A stretch of 64,000 bases of DNA from Thermobifida cellulosilytica TB100 (lineage in GTDB: Bacteria > Actinomycetota > Actinomycetes > Streptosporangiales > Streptosporangiaceae): the NCBI RefSeq assembly GCF_001517975.1, contig NZ_KQ950180.1:911847-975846 (forward strand), written 5' to 3'. Of this stretch, positions 28,401 to 35,689 are shown one piece after another. Position numbers and translations under genes: made by a program. Positions within the stretch are counted from its first letter, which is position 1; each line of letters opens with the position of its first letter. The notes under the pieces were generated by a model that searched no databases, was not told where the DNA came from, and worked only from the letters and a program-made list of their open reading frames with translations.

Positions 28401-29042
28401 GTCGAGGGTGCCGAGTGTGGCGAGGAGGTCCGCGGGTGCGCCGCGCAGCGAGGAGCAGTAGAGGGGGACCGCGACGGCTTCGCCGGTGGCGTCGACGGCG
28501 TCGGCCAGGTCGTGCACGAAACGGGTGTTTCCGCTGGCCTGGTGGGCGCGGTAGTACAGGATGCCGACCCGGGGCAGTCCGTCGCGCTCCGGGGCGGGCC
28601 GCTCCGACAGGCCCCACTCGGGCAGTTCGGTCGGCGGGTCGAAGCCCTCACCGCCCAGCAGCACGGTGTCGCTGAGAAACGCGTGCAGCGCGGCGAGGTT
28701 GGCGGGACCACCATAGGCCAGGTACCGGTGGGCCTCGGCGGCGGTGCCGAGGGGCACGGTGGAGTGGCTCATCAGCTCCGCGTCGGGGGTCTGCTCGCCG
28801 CCGAGCACCACGACGGGCACGCCATGCGCCAGGACCCGGTCGAGGCCCTCCTGCCAGGAGCGGACGGACCCGAGGATGCGCACGACCACCAGGTCGGCGC
28901 CGTCGAGGAGGGCGCGGAGCGAACCGGGGCCGTCGCCGGCCACGTCGAGCCGCGACGGGTTGCCCCAGACGTAGTCCGCGCCGCTGGCACGGGCCGACAG
29001 CAGGTCGGTGTCGGAGGTGGAGAGCAGCGCTACGCGGGGCAT
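25422..29042 (-). CDS. cobN: Aerobic cobaltochelatase large subunit
   Basis: 1206 residues, the normal CobN length. CobN inserts Co(II) into hydrogenobyrinic acid a,c-diamide in an ATP-dependent complex. Conserved blocks include [53 protein letters not shown] and [20 protein letters not shown]. CobN itself has no P-loop; the ATPase partner here is most likely the ChlI/ChlD-like protein at 35.7 kb rather than CobS/CobT. ATG 29042 is chosen because the frame further upstream runs through the riboswitch. The first gene of a cobN-cobF transcript. Confidence 0.93.
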   Translation of the reverse strand: [1206 protein letters not shown]

Positions 29043-29162
29043 CGGCGGCCCGCCCAGAAACCGACGACCATCGAAGACAGCGGGAACGCCGGGGGTGGTG
29101 CGGGGCGCGGCACGGAACAGGCCATAGCCAATGTCTCCAAAACCCTCGTGGACATGACGTGC

Positions 29163-29333
29163 CGTGGCCGGTCTCCTGGCTGACGAGTCGCTGCCGGCGG
29201 GCCGACCTTCCCGGGTGGTCACCCAGTGGTCCCCGGGGTGGTCTCCCAACCCGGGTGAGGCCCGACGACTCCTCGATCACAGTGGCGAGGGCCGCGCCGG
29301 TTTCGCACCGGCTTCCCGTCACCACGGCGTGCC
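29163..29333 (-). ncRNA. Cobalamin riboswitch controlling cobN-cobF
   Basis: On the minus strand, reading from 29333 down: GGGAAGCCGGTGCGAAACC, CTCGCCACTGTG, GACCACTGGGTG, CCGGGAAGGTCGG and TCAGCCAGGAGACCGGCC in the order of the cobalamin aptamer. It precedes cobN by about 120 nt. Boundaries approximate. Confidence 0.92.
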
Positions 29334-29334
29334 C

Positions 29335-29365
29335 ACCATAGCGCACCAGTTGAGGGCGTATGCAA
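29335..29365 (-). promoter_or_regulatory. Candidate promoter for the cobN riboswitch transcript
   Basis: Minus-strand TTGCAT (29365-29360) and TATGGT (29340-29335) with a 19-bp spacer would start RNA just at the 5' edge of the riboswitch. The elements fall within 35 bp of the divergent cobG start, so both promoters must overlap. Confidence 0.4.
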
Positions 29366-29369
29366 CCAT

Positions 29370-30548
29370 GTGCCGGTGTTCGACCCACAACCACCCGACC
29401 GCTGTCCCGGCGTGCTGCGGCCGCATCTGGCGGCCGACGGCGCGCTGCTGCGGATCCGTGTCCCCGGAGGCCGGACCGACCGCCGCGGACTGGCCGCGCT
29501 CAGCCGGATCGCGGCCGAATTCGGCGACGGCGACCTCCATCTGACCTCGCGCGGAAATGTGCAGATCAGGGGAATTCCCACTACGGCCGGAGAACAGATT
29601 CCGGACGAATTGCCGGACGCTGTGGCGGCCGCCGGATTCCTGCCGTCCCCCGCCCACGAGCGGGTGCGCAACATCGTCGCCTCGCCGCTTTCCGGAATGG
29701 TCGGCGGACGTATGGACGTGCGTCCCGTGGTCGCCGACCTGGACCGGGCGCTGTGCGCCGATCCGCGTCTGGCAGAACTGCCGGGGCGGTTCCTGTTCGG
29801 CCTCGACGACGGCCGCGCCGACCTCGCCGACATGCCCTGTGACCTGGGTGCACGAGCGATCGACGGGAAGTCGGCGCAGGTGCGGGTCGGTGCCTTGCCC
29901 GGTCCCGTGGTGGCGGGCGCGGACATCGTCACGGCACTGACCGCGCTGGCCCACCGGTTTCTCGACGTGCGCGGGGACCGGTGGAATGTGCACCGGCTCC
30001 CCGGGAAAGGCCGGGAGCTGCTCGACGGAAAGGAATTCCCGGAAAGGACCGGAGACCCCGCCGGGTCCGGCGGACCGGGAGCCGTGGAACGGCGGCGCAG
30101 CGAACTCCACGGCATTCTCCGCATCGCGGGATCCGCGACCGCGGTGGCGGGTTCGGTGCCGCTGGGCGTTCTCACCCCGCCCCTGCAGCGGGCGCTCGCC
30201 GACGCGGCCGACGCGGACTCGGGCACGGTCGTCCTCACCCCGTGGCGGGGCGTGGTCGTCGCCGGAATCCCCGCGGACCGCGTCGAGCGCGTCGCGGCCT
30301 CGCTCACCGAGGCGGGACTAGTCCTGGACCCGGATTCCCCGTGGAGCCGGGTCAGCGCCTGCGTCGGCTCCCCGGGTTGCGCGAAGAGCCGGGGCGACAC
30401 CCGGTCGCACGCGGCCGGCCTGGTCCGACGCCTCACCACCTCCGACGTCCGCGACGACGGACGCCCCGTCCACGTCGCCGGATGCGAGCGCGCCTGCGGC
30501 GCCCCGCACACGCCCCACACCCTCGTCCTGCTCGGGAGGACCACGTGA
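29370..30548 (+). CDS. cobG: Precorrin-3B synthase (O2-dependent, aerobic pathway)
   Basis: 392 residues, sulfite/nitrite-reductase-like fold. The early [11 protein letters not shown] motif and the C-terminal Cys set [19 protein letters not shown] ... [12 protein letters not shown] bind a [4Fe-4S] cluster. CobG hydroxylates precorrin-3A at C-20 using O2 and marks the aerobic route. GTG 29370 is only about 35 bp from the divergent riboswitch, and no Shine-Dalgarno sequence is evident, so a leaderless message is likely. The stop overlaps cobH by GTGA. Confidence 0.9.
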   Translation: MPVFDPQPPDRCPGVLRPHLAADGALLRIRVPGGRTDRRGLAALSRIAAEFGDGDLHLTSRGNVQIRGIPTTAGEQIPDELPDAVAAAGFLPSPAHERVRNIVASPLSGMVGGRMDVRPVVADLDRALCADPRLAELPGRFLFGLDDGRADLADMPCDLGARAIDGKSAQVRVGALPGPVVAGADIVTALTALAHRFLDVRGDRWNVHRLPGKGRELLDGKEFPERTGDPAGSGGPGAVERRRSELHGILRIAGSATAVAGSVPLGVLTPPLQRALADAADADSGTVVLTPWRGVVVAGIPADRVERVAASLTEAGLVLDPDSPWSRVSACVGSPGCAKSRGDTRSHAAGLVRRLTTSDVRDDGRPVHVAGCERACGAPHTPHTLVLLGRTT

Positions 30549-31219
30549 CACCGCATTCCGACAGCCGCACCCCCCTGGCTCCGCCGCCCCGCCGCTACGA
30601 CTATGAGACCGATGGCGCCGCCATCTACGCGCGGTCCTTCGCCACCATCCGGGCTGAGGCCGACCTGTCGAGGCTGCCCGCCGACGCCGAGAAGGTCGCC
30701 GTCCGCATGATCCACGCCTGCGGTCAGACCGACCTCGGCGGCGACCTGGTCGTCCACCCCGGCCTCGTGTCGGCGGCGCGCGGCGCGCTGCGCGCCGGAG
30801 CGCCGATCCTCGTCGACGCGTATATGGTGGCGTCGGGAGTGACGCGCTCCCGGCTGCCCGCCGACAACGAGGTGCTGTGCCTGCTGCACGACCCCCGTGT
30901 CCCGGAACTCGCCGAGCAGTGGCGCACCACCCGGTCGGCGGCGGCGGTGTCGCTGTGGGCGGACCGTCTGGAGGGCGCGGTCGTCGCGATCGGCAACGCC
31001 CCCACCGCCCTGTTCCACCTGCTGGAGATGATCGACGCGGGCGCGCCCCGGCCGGCCGCGATCATCGGCGTCCCCGTCGGGTTCGTCGGCTCCGCCGAAT
31101 CCAAGGAAGCCCTGGTCGCGCACCCGGCAGGCATCCCCTACCTGGTGGTGCGCGGCCGCCGCGGCGGTTCGGCGATGGCCTCCGCAGCGATCAACGCCCT
31201 CGCCCAGGAGAAGGAATGA
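30545..31219 (+). CDS. cobH: Precorrin-8X methylmutase
   Basis: 224 residues. [42 protein letters not shown] (with the catalytic His) and [30 protein letters not shown] are CobH/CbiC signatures. It moves the C-11 methyl to C-12, giving hydrogenobyrinate. GTG 30545 overlaps the cobG stop; its own stop overlaps the cobIJ ATG (ATGA). Middle gene of cobG-cobH-cobIJ. Confidence 0.93.
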   Translation: MTPHSDSRTPLAPPPRRYDYETDGAAIYARSFATIRAEADLSRLPADAEKVAVRMIHACGQTDLGGDLVVHPGLVSAARGALRAGAPILVDAYMVASGVTRSRLPADNEVLCLLHDPRVPELAEQWRTTRSAAAVSLWADRLEGAVVAIGNAPTALFHLLEMIDAGAPRPAAIIGVPVGFVGSAESKEALVAHPAGIPYLVVRGRRGGSAMASAAINALAQEKE

Positions 31220-32745
31220 GCAGCTCTTCCGGCCACCTGTACGGAGTCGGGCTGGGCCCCGGCGACCCGGAACTGATCACCCGCAAGGCGGCCCGCCTCA
31301 TCGCCGAGGCCGACGTGGTCGCCTACTACTCGGGTACCCACGGCCGCTCCATCGCGCGGTCCATCGCCGCCGACCTGATCCCCGAGGGGGTGGTCGAGGA
31401 ACGGCTCGTCTACCCGGTCACCACCGGGACCACCGACCATCCCGGCGGCTACGAGGGCGCCATCGCGGAGTTCTACGATGCGTCGGCGCGCCGCCTGGCC
31501 GCGCACCTGGAGCGGGGACGCGACGTGGTCGTGCTGTGCGAGGGCGACCCGCTGTTCTACGGCTCCTACATGTACCTGCACGACCGGTTGGCGCCGCGCT
31601 TCCCCGCCGAGGTGGTGCCCGGGGTGACGTCGGTGTCCGCGGCCTCCGCGGCGGTGGCGCGCCCGCTGGTGCGCCGCACCGACGTGTTCACGGTGCTGCC
31701 CGGCACGCTGCCCGTGCCGGAACTGGCCCGGCGGCTGGCCGACACCGACGGCGCGGCGGTCATGAAGCTGGGCCGGACCTTCGAGGGGGTCCGCGACGCC
31801 CTGGCGCAGGCCGGGCGGCTCGACGACGCGGTCTACGTGGAGCGCGCCTCCATGTCTGGGCAGCGGGTGCTGCCGGTGCGGGACGTGGACCCGGCGAGCG
31901 TCCCCTACTTCTCGATGATCCTCACCACCGGGGACGACGCGCCGCGCAACCGGGGGTTGACCACCCGGGCGCACACGGCCGGGGAGACCGCGGCGTCCGG
32001 TCGCGCGGCGCCCGCCGAACTGCTCGTGGTGGGGCTCGGCCCCGCCGACGAGCGGTGGCTGACCCCTGAGGCGGCGCGGGCGCTCGCCGAGGTCGACCAC
32101 GTCGTCGGCTACGGGCCGTACGTGGACCGGGTCCCGGTGCGGCCCGGCCAGCGGCGGCACTCCAGCGGCAACACCGTGGAGGTGGACCGGGCGCGGCTCG
32201 CCCTCGACCTGGCCCTGGCCGGGGAGCGGGTGGCCGTGGTGTCGGGCGGGGACGCCGGGGTGTTCGGCATGGCTTCGGCGGTGTTCGAGGCGGCGCAGGA
32301 CCCCCGCTACGCGGACGTCCCGGTGCGGGTGCTGCCCGGGGTGACGGCGGTGCAGGCGGTCGCCGCGCGGGCGGGCGCGCCTATCGGCGGGGACTTCGCG
32401 GTGCTAAGCCTGTCGGACCGGCTCAAGCCGTGGGAGGTCGTCGAGGCCCGGCTGGAGGCGGCGGCCCGCGCCGACCTGGTGATCGCGGTCTACAATCCCG
32501 CGTCCCGGTCCCGCCGCACGCAGGTGGCGCGGGCCCGGGAGGTGCTGCTGCGGCACCGTCCGGGCGACACCGTGGTGGTGGTCGGCCGCGACGTGGGCCG
32601 TGCTGGCGAGTCGGTGGAGGTCACCACCCTGGAGAAGCTCGCCCCGGACAGCGTCGACATGCGCTGCCTGCTCATCGTGGGCTCCTCCGGCACCTCGGTG
32701 ACCGCCTCAGGCGCGGTGTGGACGCGGCGGTACGTGCCGGACTAG
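31216..32745 (+). CDS. cobIJ: Fused precorrin-2 C20-methyltransferase / precorrin-3B C17-methyltransferase
   Basis: 509 residues made of two tetrapyrrole methylases. CobI occupies about residues 1-245 ([63 protein letters not shown]). A short linker leads to CobJ, about 265-509 ([71 protein letters not shown]). The fusion joins the steps just before and just after CobG and is known from mycobacteria. ATG 31216 overlaps the cobH stop by 4 bp. Last gene of the operon; a strong hairpin follows 21 bp after the stop. Confidence 0.93.
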   Translation: MSSSSGHLYGVGLGPGDPELITRKAARLIAEADVVAYYSGTHGRSIARSIAADLIPEGVVEERLVYPVTTGTTDHPGGYEGAIAEFYDASARRLAAHLERGRDVVVLCEGDPLFYGSYMYLHDRLAPRFPAEVVPGVTSVSAASAAVARPLVRRTDVFTVLPGTLPVPELARRLADTDGAAVMKLGRTFEGVRDALAQAGRLDDAVYVERASMSGQRVLPVRDVDPASVPYFSMILTTGDDAPRNRGLTTRAHTAGETAASGRAAPAELLVVGLGPADERWLTPEAARALAEVDHVVGYGPYVDRVPVRPGQRRHSSGNTVEVDRARLALDLALAGERVAVVSGGDAGVFGMASAVFEAAQDPRYADVPVRVLPGVTAVQAVAARAGAPIGGDFAVLSLSDRLKPWEVVEARLEAAARADLVIAVYNPASRSRRTQVARAREVLLRHRPGDTVVVVGRDVGRAGESVEVTTLEKLAPDSVDMRCLLIVGSSGTSVTASGAVWTRRYVPD

Positions 32746-32766
32746 CGGGCGGGGACCGAAAACGTC

Positions 32767-32826
32767 GGTGATCATGTCCCCAGCGCCACCGGCCCGGCCG
32801 ATTGCGGCGCTGGGGACATGATCACC
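32767..32826. terminator. 21-bp perfect inverted repeat after cobIJ, GATCNTG palindrome copy 2
   Basis: The 21-nt arm at 32767-32787 (core GATCATGTCCCC) is exactly reverse-complementary to 32806-32826, with an 18-nt loop. Placement 21 bp after the cobIJ stop suggests a terminator, though no T-run follows and the arms are longer than usual. It shares GATCNTG with three other palindromes. Confidence 0.7.
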
Positions 32827-32863
32827 AGGTTTTCCGGGGGTAGATCCCTGTCCGGTCTCCGGG

Positions 32864-33051
32864 TGGCTTGGGTGGTGGAGGATTTTGGCCCTTCCGGTCT
32901 GCCTCAGCCGCGAGGCGCGGCAGCCCTGACCGCTCCCCGGGTGCGGGAGGGGTTGCCGGGCGGCGGGTATCCAATGGCAAAGTGCTACAGGAGGGTGGCC
33001 ATCCCTCCGAGACCGGAGCAAGCGTCAAGGCTGCCGGGCCTCCCGGCCGAA
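32864..33051. repeat. Direct repeat copy A (188 bp) with internal dyad
   Basis: About 90 % identical to copy B at 33089-33277, including a ~50-bp block without differences; most differences are A/G or C/T transitions. Within the unit, a 5' arm reading GCGGCAGCCCTGACC is mirrored near the 3' end by an imperfect reverse complement, so each copy can fold into a long hairpin. The copies are separated by 37 bp. Confidence 0.85.
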
Positions 33052-33088
33052 ACCAACCAGCCACCCCACCACCTGCCCGGCCCCCGAA

Positions 33089-33277
33089 TGGCTTGGGCTG
33101 GTGGAGGATCTCAACCCTTCCGGTCTGCCTCAGCCGCGAGGCGCGGCAGCCCTGACCGCTCCCCGGGTACGGGAGGGGTTGCCGGGCGGCGGGTATCCGG
33201 TGGCGAAGCGCTGCGGAAGGATGGCCATCCCTCCGAGACCAGAGCGGGGGTCAGGGCTGCCGGGCCTCCCGGCCGAA
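33089..33277. repeat. Direct repeat copy B (189 bp) with internal dyad
   Basis: Second copy of the unit at 32864-33051. Here the dyad is better preserved: GGCAGCCCTGACC in the 5' arm faces GGTCAGGGCTGCC in the 3' arm. No transposase or target-site duplication is visible, so a non-autonomous palindromic element is one possibility. Confidence 0.85.
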
Positions 33278-33346
33278 GCAGACGGAGACTGTCAGCGCAG
33301 CACGGAACCATCCGCAGCCTGGAGACAACCCCCGCCCGCCACCCCG

Positions 33347-33410
33347 CGATGATCTTGACACGAGGGGGCACCAAACCGCAGATCATGGCCCCTTTCTGTC
33401 AAGATCATCG
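33347..33410. terminator. 14-bp perfect inverted repeat at the 3' end of cobM, GATCNTG palindrome copy 3
   Basis: CGATGATCTTGACA (33347-33360) is exactly reverse-complementary to TGTCAAGATCATCG (33397-33410). A second inner stem (GGGGCA with TGGCCCC) can form inside the loop. The cobM TGA (33405-33407) is embedded in the right arm. Likely a terminator for the minus-strand cobL-cobM message. Confidence 0.7.
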
Positions 33411-34175
33411 GGGTGTGGTGCCGCGGTCGCGGGCCGGGTCGTACAGGTGCGAACCGACAACCTGGCAGACGTCCAGCTCCCGGCTGGCCACGGCCGGACC
33501 CACCAGGATGACCGCGGCCTTGCGCAGCCCGGCCGCCTCCACCTGGTCGGCGATGTCGGCGAGGGTACCGCGCAGCACCAGCTCGTCGGGGCGGGTCGCG
33601 TGCGCGACCACCGCCACGGGGCAGTCGGCCCCGTACTCGGGCACCAGCTCCTCGGCGAGGGCGCGGACCCGCCGAATCGCCAGGTGCAGCACGAGAGTGC
33701 CGCGCACCTTCGCGACGTTCGCCAGCGCCTCCGACTCCGGCATCCGCGTGGAGCGGGCCTGGGTGCGGGTGAGCACCACGGTCTGCACCAGTTCGGGAAC
33801 CGTCAGCTCGGTGCCGAGCAGGGCCGCCGCCGCCGCGTACGCGGGCACACCGGGGGTGACGTCCCAGGCCACGCCCGCCGCGTCGAGCCGCCGGGTCTGC
33901 TCGGTCAGGGCGCTGTAGACCGACGGGTCGCCGGAGCAGAGCCGGACCGCGTCCAGACCGCGCCGGTCGGCCTCGACCAGGTGGGCGGTGATCTGGTCGA
34001 GGTCGAGGTGCTGGGTGTCCACCAGTTCGGCGTCGGCGGGGCAGTGCGCCAGGATCTCGGCGTCGATGTAGGTGCCCGCGTACAGGCAGACGGGGGTGGT
34101 GCGCAGCAGCTCCACCGCGCGCAGCGTCAGCAGGTCGGCGGCTCCGGGGCCGGCTCCCACAAAGTGGACGGTCAT
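33405..34175 (-). CDS. cobM: Precorrin-4 C11-methyltransferase
   Basis: 256 residues, tetrapyrrole methylase: VHFVGAGPGAADLLTLRAVELLRTTPVCLYAGTYID at the start, LCSGDPSVYSALTEQTRRLDAAGV and VTPGVPAYAAAAALLGTELTVPEL. It adds the C-11 methyl to precorrin-4. ATG 34175 overlaps the cobL stop by 4 bp. Its stop codon sits inside the arm of a perfect hairpin. No riboswitch precedes the cobL-cobM pair. Confidence 0.93.
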   Translation of the reverse strand: MTVHFVGAGPGAADLLTLRAVELLRTTPVCLYAGTYIDAEILAHCPADAELVDTQHLDLDQITAHLVEADRRGLDAVRLCSGDPSVYSALTEQTRRLDAAGVAWDVTPGVPAYAAAAALLGTELTVPELVQTVVLTRTQARSTRMPESEALANVAKVRGTLVLHLAIRRVRALAEELVPEYGADCPVAVVAHATRPDELVLRGTLADIADQVEAAGLRKAAVILVGPAVASRELDVCQVVGSHLYDPARDRGTTPR

Positions 34176-35389
34176 GGCTGGTCCTCCTGATCTGTCTTGG
34201 TCGCGGCCCACTGGACGACCGGGCGGGCCGGGCTCCATCCGGTGAAGGCGCCCAGCGGCGCGGCCCGTTCCACCGCCAGGCGGGTCAGGTCGCCGCCGTG
34301 CCGCTTCCACCGCTCCACCAGGGCGGCCTCCGTCTCCAGCGTCACCGCGTGGACCACCATCCGGCCGCCGGGCCGCAGCGCCGACCAGCACAGGTCCAGC
34401 ACGGCCGGGTCGGAGGCCCCGCCGCCGACGAACACCGCGTCCGGCGACTCCAGGCCGGCCAGTGCCTCGGGGGCGGCGCCGTGGACCACGCGCAGGGACG
34501 GCACACCCAACCGGGCGGCGTTGCGGGCGATGCGGCGCACCCGTTCGGGGTGCCGCTCGACCGCGACGGCCCGGCACCGGGGGTCGGCGCGCAGCCACTC
34601 CACGGCCACCGACCCCGCTCCGGCCCCGACGTCCCACAGCAGCGCCCCGGGACGCGGGCCGAGCGCGCACACCGCGGCGATCCGCAGCTCCCGCTTGGTG
34701 AGCTGGCCGTCGTGGTCGAAGACCTCGTCGGGCAGTCCGGGCGTGACGGGATGCCCGCCGCTGCCGGCGACCTCCACGCACACCACGTTCAGCGCGGGCG
34801 CGGCCCGCCCGTCCCATTCCGCGGCGGTGGCGTCGTGCCGGGTCTCATCCGCGGCGCCGAGGTCGGCCAGGACGGTCATCCGGCTGTCGCCCAGGCCGTC
34901 CTCCACGAGCCGCGCGGCCACCAGGGCGGGGGTGGTGCCGTCGGAGGAGAGCACGACCAGCCGCCGTCCGGGGGTGAAGTAGCGGCGCACCGCGTCGACG
35001 TCGCGTCCCACCAGCGTCACCACGTCCACGGACTCCGCGCTCCACCGCATCCGGGCCCGGGCCAGGGCAACGGAGCTCACCGCGGGCAGGATCCGCACCC
35101 TTTCCGCACCGAGCAGCCGCACCAGGGTGGTGCCGATCCCGGACAGCAGGGGGTCGCCGGAGGCGAGGACCGCCACCCTGCGGCCGCGGTACCGATCCAG
35201 CATCGCCGGAAGGCCGCTGAGCAGCGGAGAGGGCCAGGGTTCCCGTACTGCCCCGGTGTCGGGGACCAGGGCCAGGTGCCGGGCGCCGCCGATGACCACG
35301 TCGGCGTCGCGGATCGCCGCGCGGGAGGCAGGCGGCAGCCCCTCCCAGCCGTCGGCGCCCACGCCGACCACGGTGACCGGTGTTTCCAT
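34172..35389 (-). CDS. cobL: Precorrin-6Y C5,15-methyltransferase (decarboxylating)
   Basis: 405 residues with two domains: an N-terminal CbiE-type methylase (VTVVGVGADGWEGLPPASRAAIRDADVVIGG; LASGDPLLSGIGTTLVRLLG) to about residue 200, and a C-terminal CbiT-type SAM domain (FDHDGQLTKRELRIAAVCALGPRPGALLWDVGAGAGSVAVEW). CobL methylates C-5 and C-15 and decarboxylates the C-12 acetate. ATG 35389 is chosen by domain start; it lies about 90 bp from the divergent chlID riboswitch. Confidence 0.93.
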   Translation of the reverse strand: METPVTVVGVGADGWEGLPPASRAAIRDADVVIGGARHLALVPDTGAVREPWPSPLLSGLPAMLDRYRGRRVAVLASGDPLLSGIGTTLVRLLGAERVRILPAVSSVALARARMRWSAESVDVVTLVGRDVDAVRRYFTPGRRLVVLSSDGTTPALVAARLVEDGLGDSRMTVLADLGAADETRHDATAAEWDGRAAPALNVVCVEVAGSGGHPVTPGLPDEVFDHDGQLTKRELRIAAVCALGPRPGALLWDVGAGAGSVAVEWLRADPRCRAVAVERHPERVRRIARNAARLGVPSLRVVHGAAPEALAGLESPDAVFVGGGASDPAVLDLCWSALRPGGRMVVHAVTLETEAALVERWKRHGGDLTRLAVERAAPLGAFTGWSPARPVVQWAATKTDQEDQP

Positions 35390-35477
35390 GGCGGGTAACC
35401 CTAACCGACCGGGGAAGTGACCCCGCCCTCCGGGCACCCGCACCGCCACCGGCTAGACTCGGCCGCGGCAGAACCAC

Positions 35478-35642
35478 CGAGGTGCCCCCACGGGGATAAT
35501 CGGGAAGCCGGTGCGAATCCGGCACAGGCCCGCTGCGGTGACCTGGGAGCCGCCGATCACGCGCTTCGCGCAACCACTGGACGCGAGTCCGGGAAGGCGA
35601 TCGGACGGTGTCGATCAGGAAGTCCGAAGACCGGCCTCGGCA
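35478..35642 (+). ncRNA. Cobalamin riboswitch controlling chlID-cobO-cobB
   Basis: Conserved blocks in order: CGGGAAGCCGGTGCGAATCC (35501-35520), CCCGCTGCGGTGACCTGGGAGCC, AACCACTGGACGCGAGTCCGGGAAGG and CAGGAAGTCCGAAGACCGGCC. The GCTGCGGTGA block replaces GCCACTGT but is a common variant. It ends about 45 nt before the chelatase gene. Confidence 0.9.
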
Positions 35643-35689
35643 CGGCTGCCGCTTTTGCCCACCCCCAGCGGGAGCCTGTGGAGGAACGC

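Larger units (their letters stand above)
32746..33404. other. 659-bp convergent intergenic region holding hairpins and direct repeats
   Basis: Between the stops of cobIJ and cobM. Open frames on both strands here are repeated low-complexity peptides mirroring the DNA repeats, without ribosome sites, so I call no gene. Contents are given as separate entries: a 21-bp inverted repeat, two 188/189-bp direct repeats and a 14-bp inverted repeat. Confidence 0.7.

Noticed and set aside
25728-29183. Long plus-strand open frame opposite cobN
   Set aside because: No domain and poor composition; cobN on the other strand is a clear full-length match to its family.
29043-29249. N-terminal extension of CobN upstream of ATG 29042
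   Set aside because: The extra residues are encoded by the cobalamin riboswitch and its expression platform.
32822-33386. Small open frames with repeated peptide PSGLPQPRGAAALTAPRV on both strands
   Set aside because: They mirror the DNA direct repeats, lack ribosome sites and have no recognisable domain.
32746-33404. Insertion sequence between cobIJ and cobM
   Set aside because: No transposase frame or target-site duplication; only repeats and hairpins are visible.
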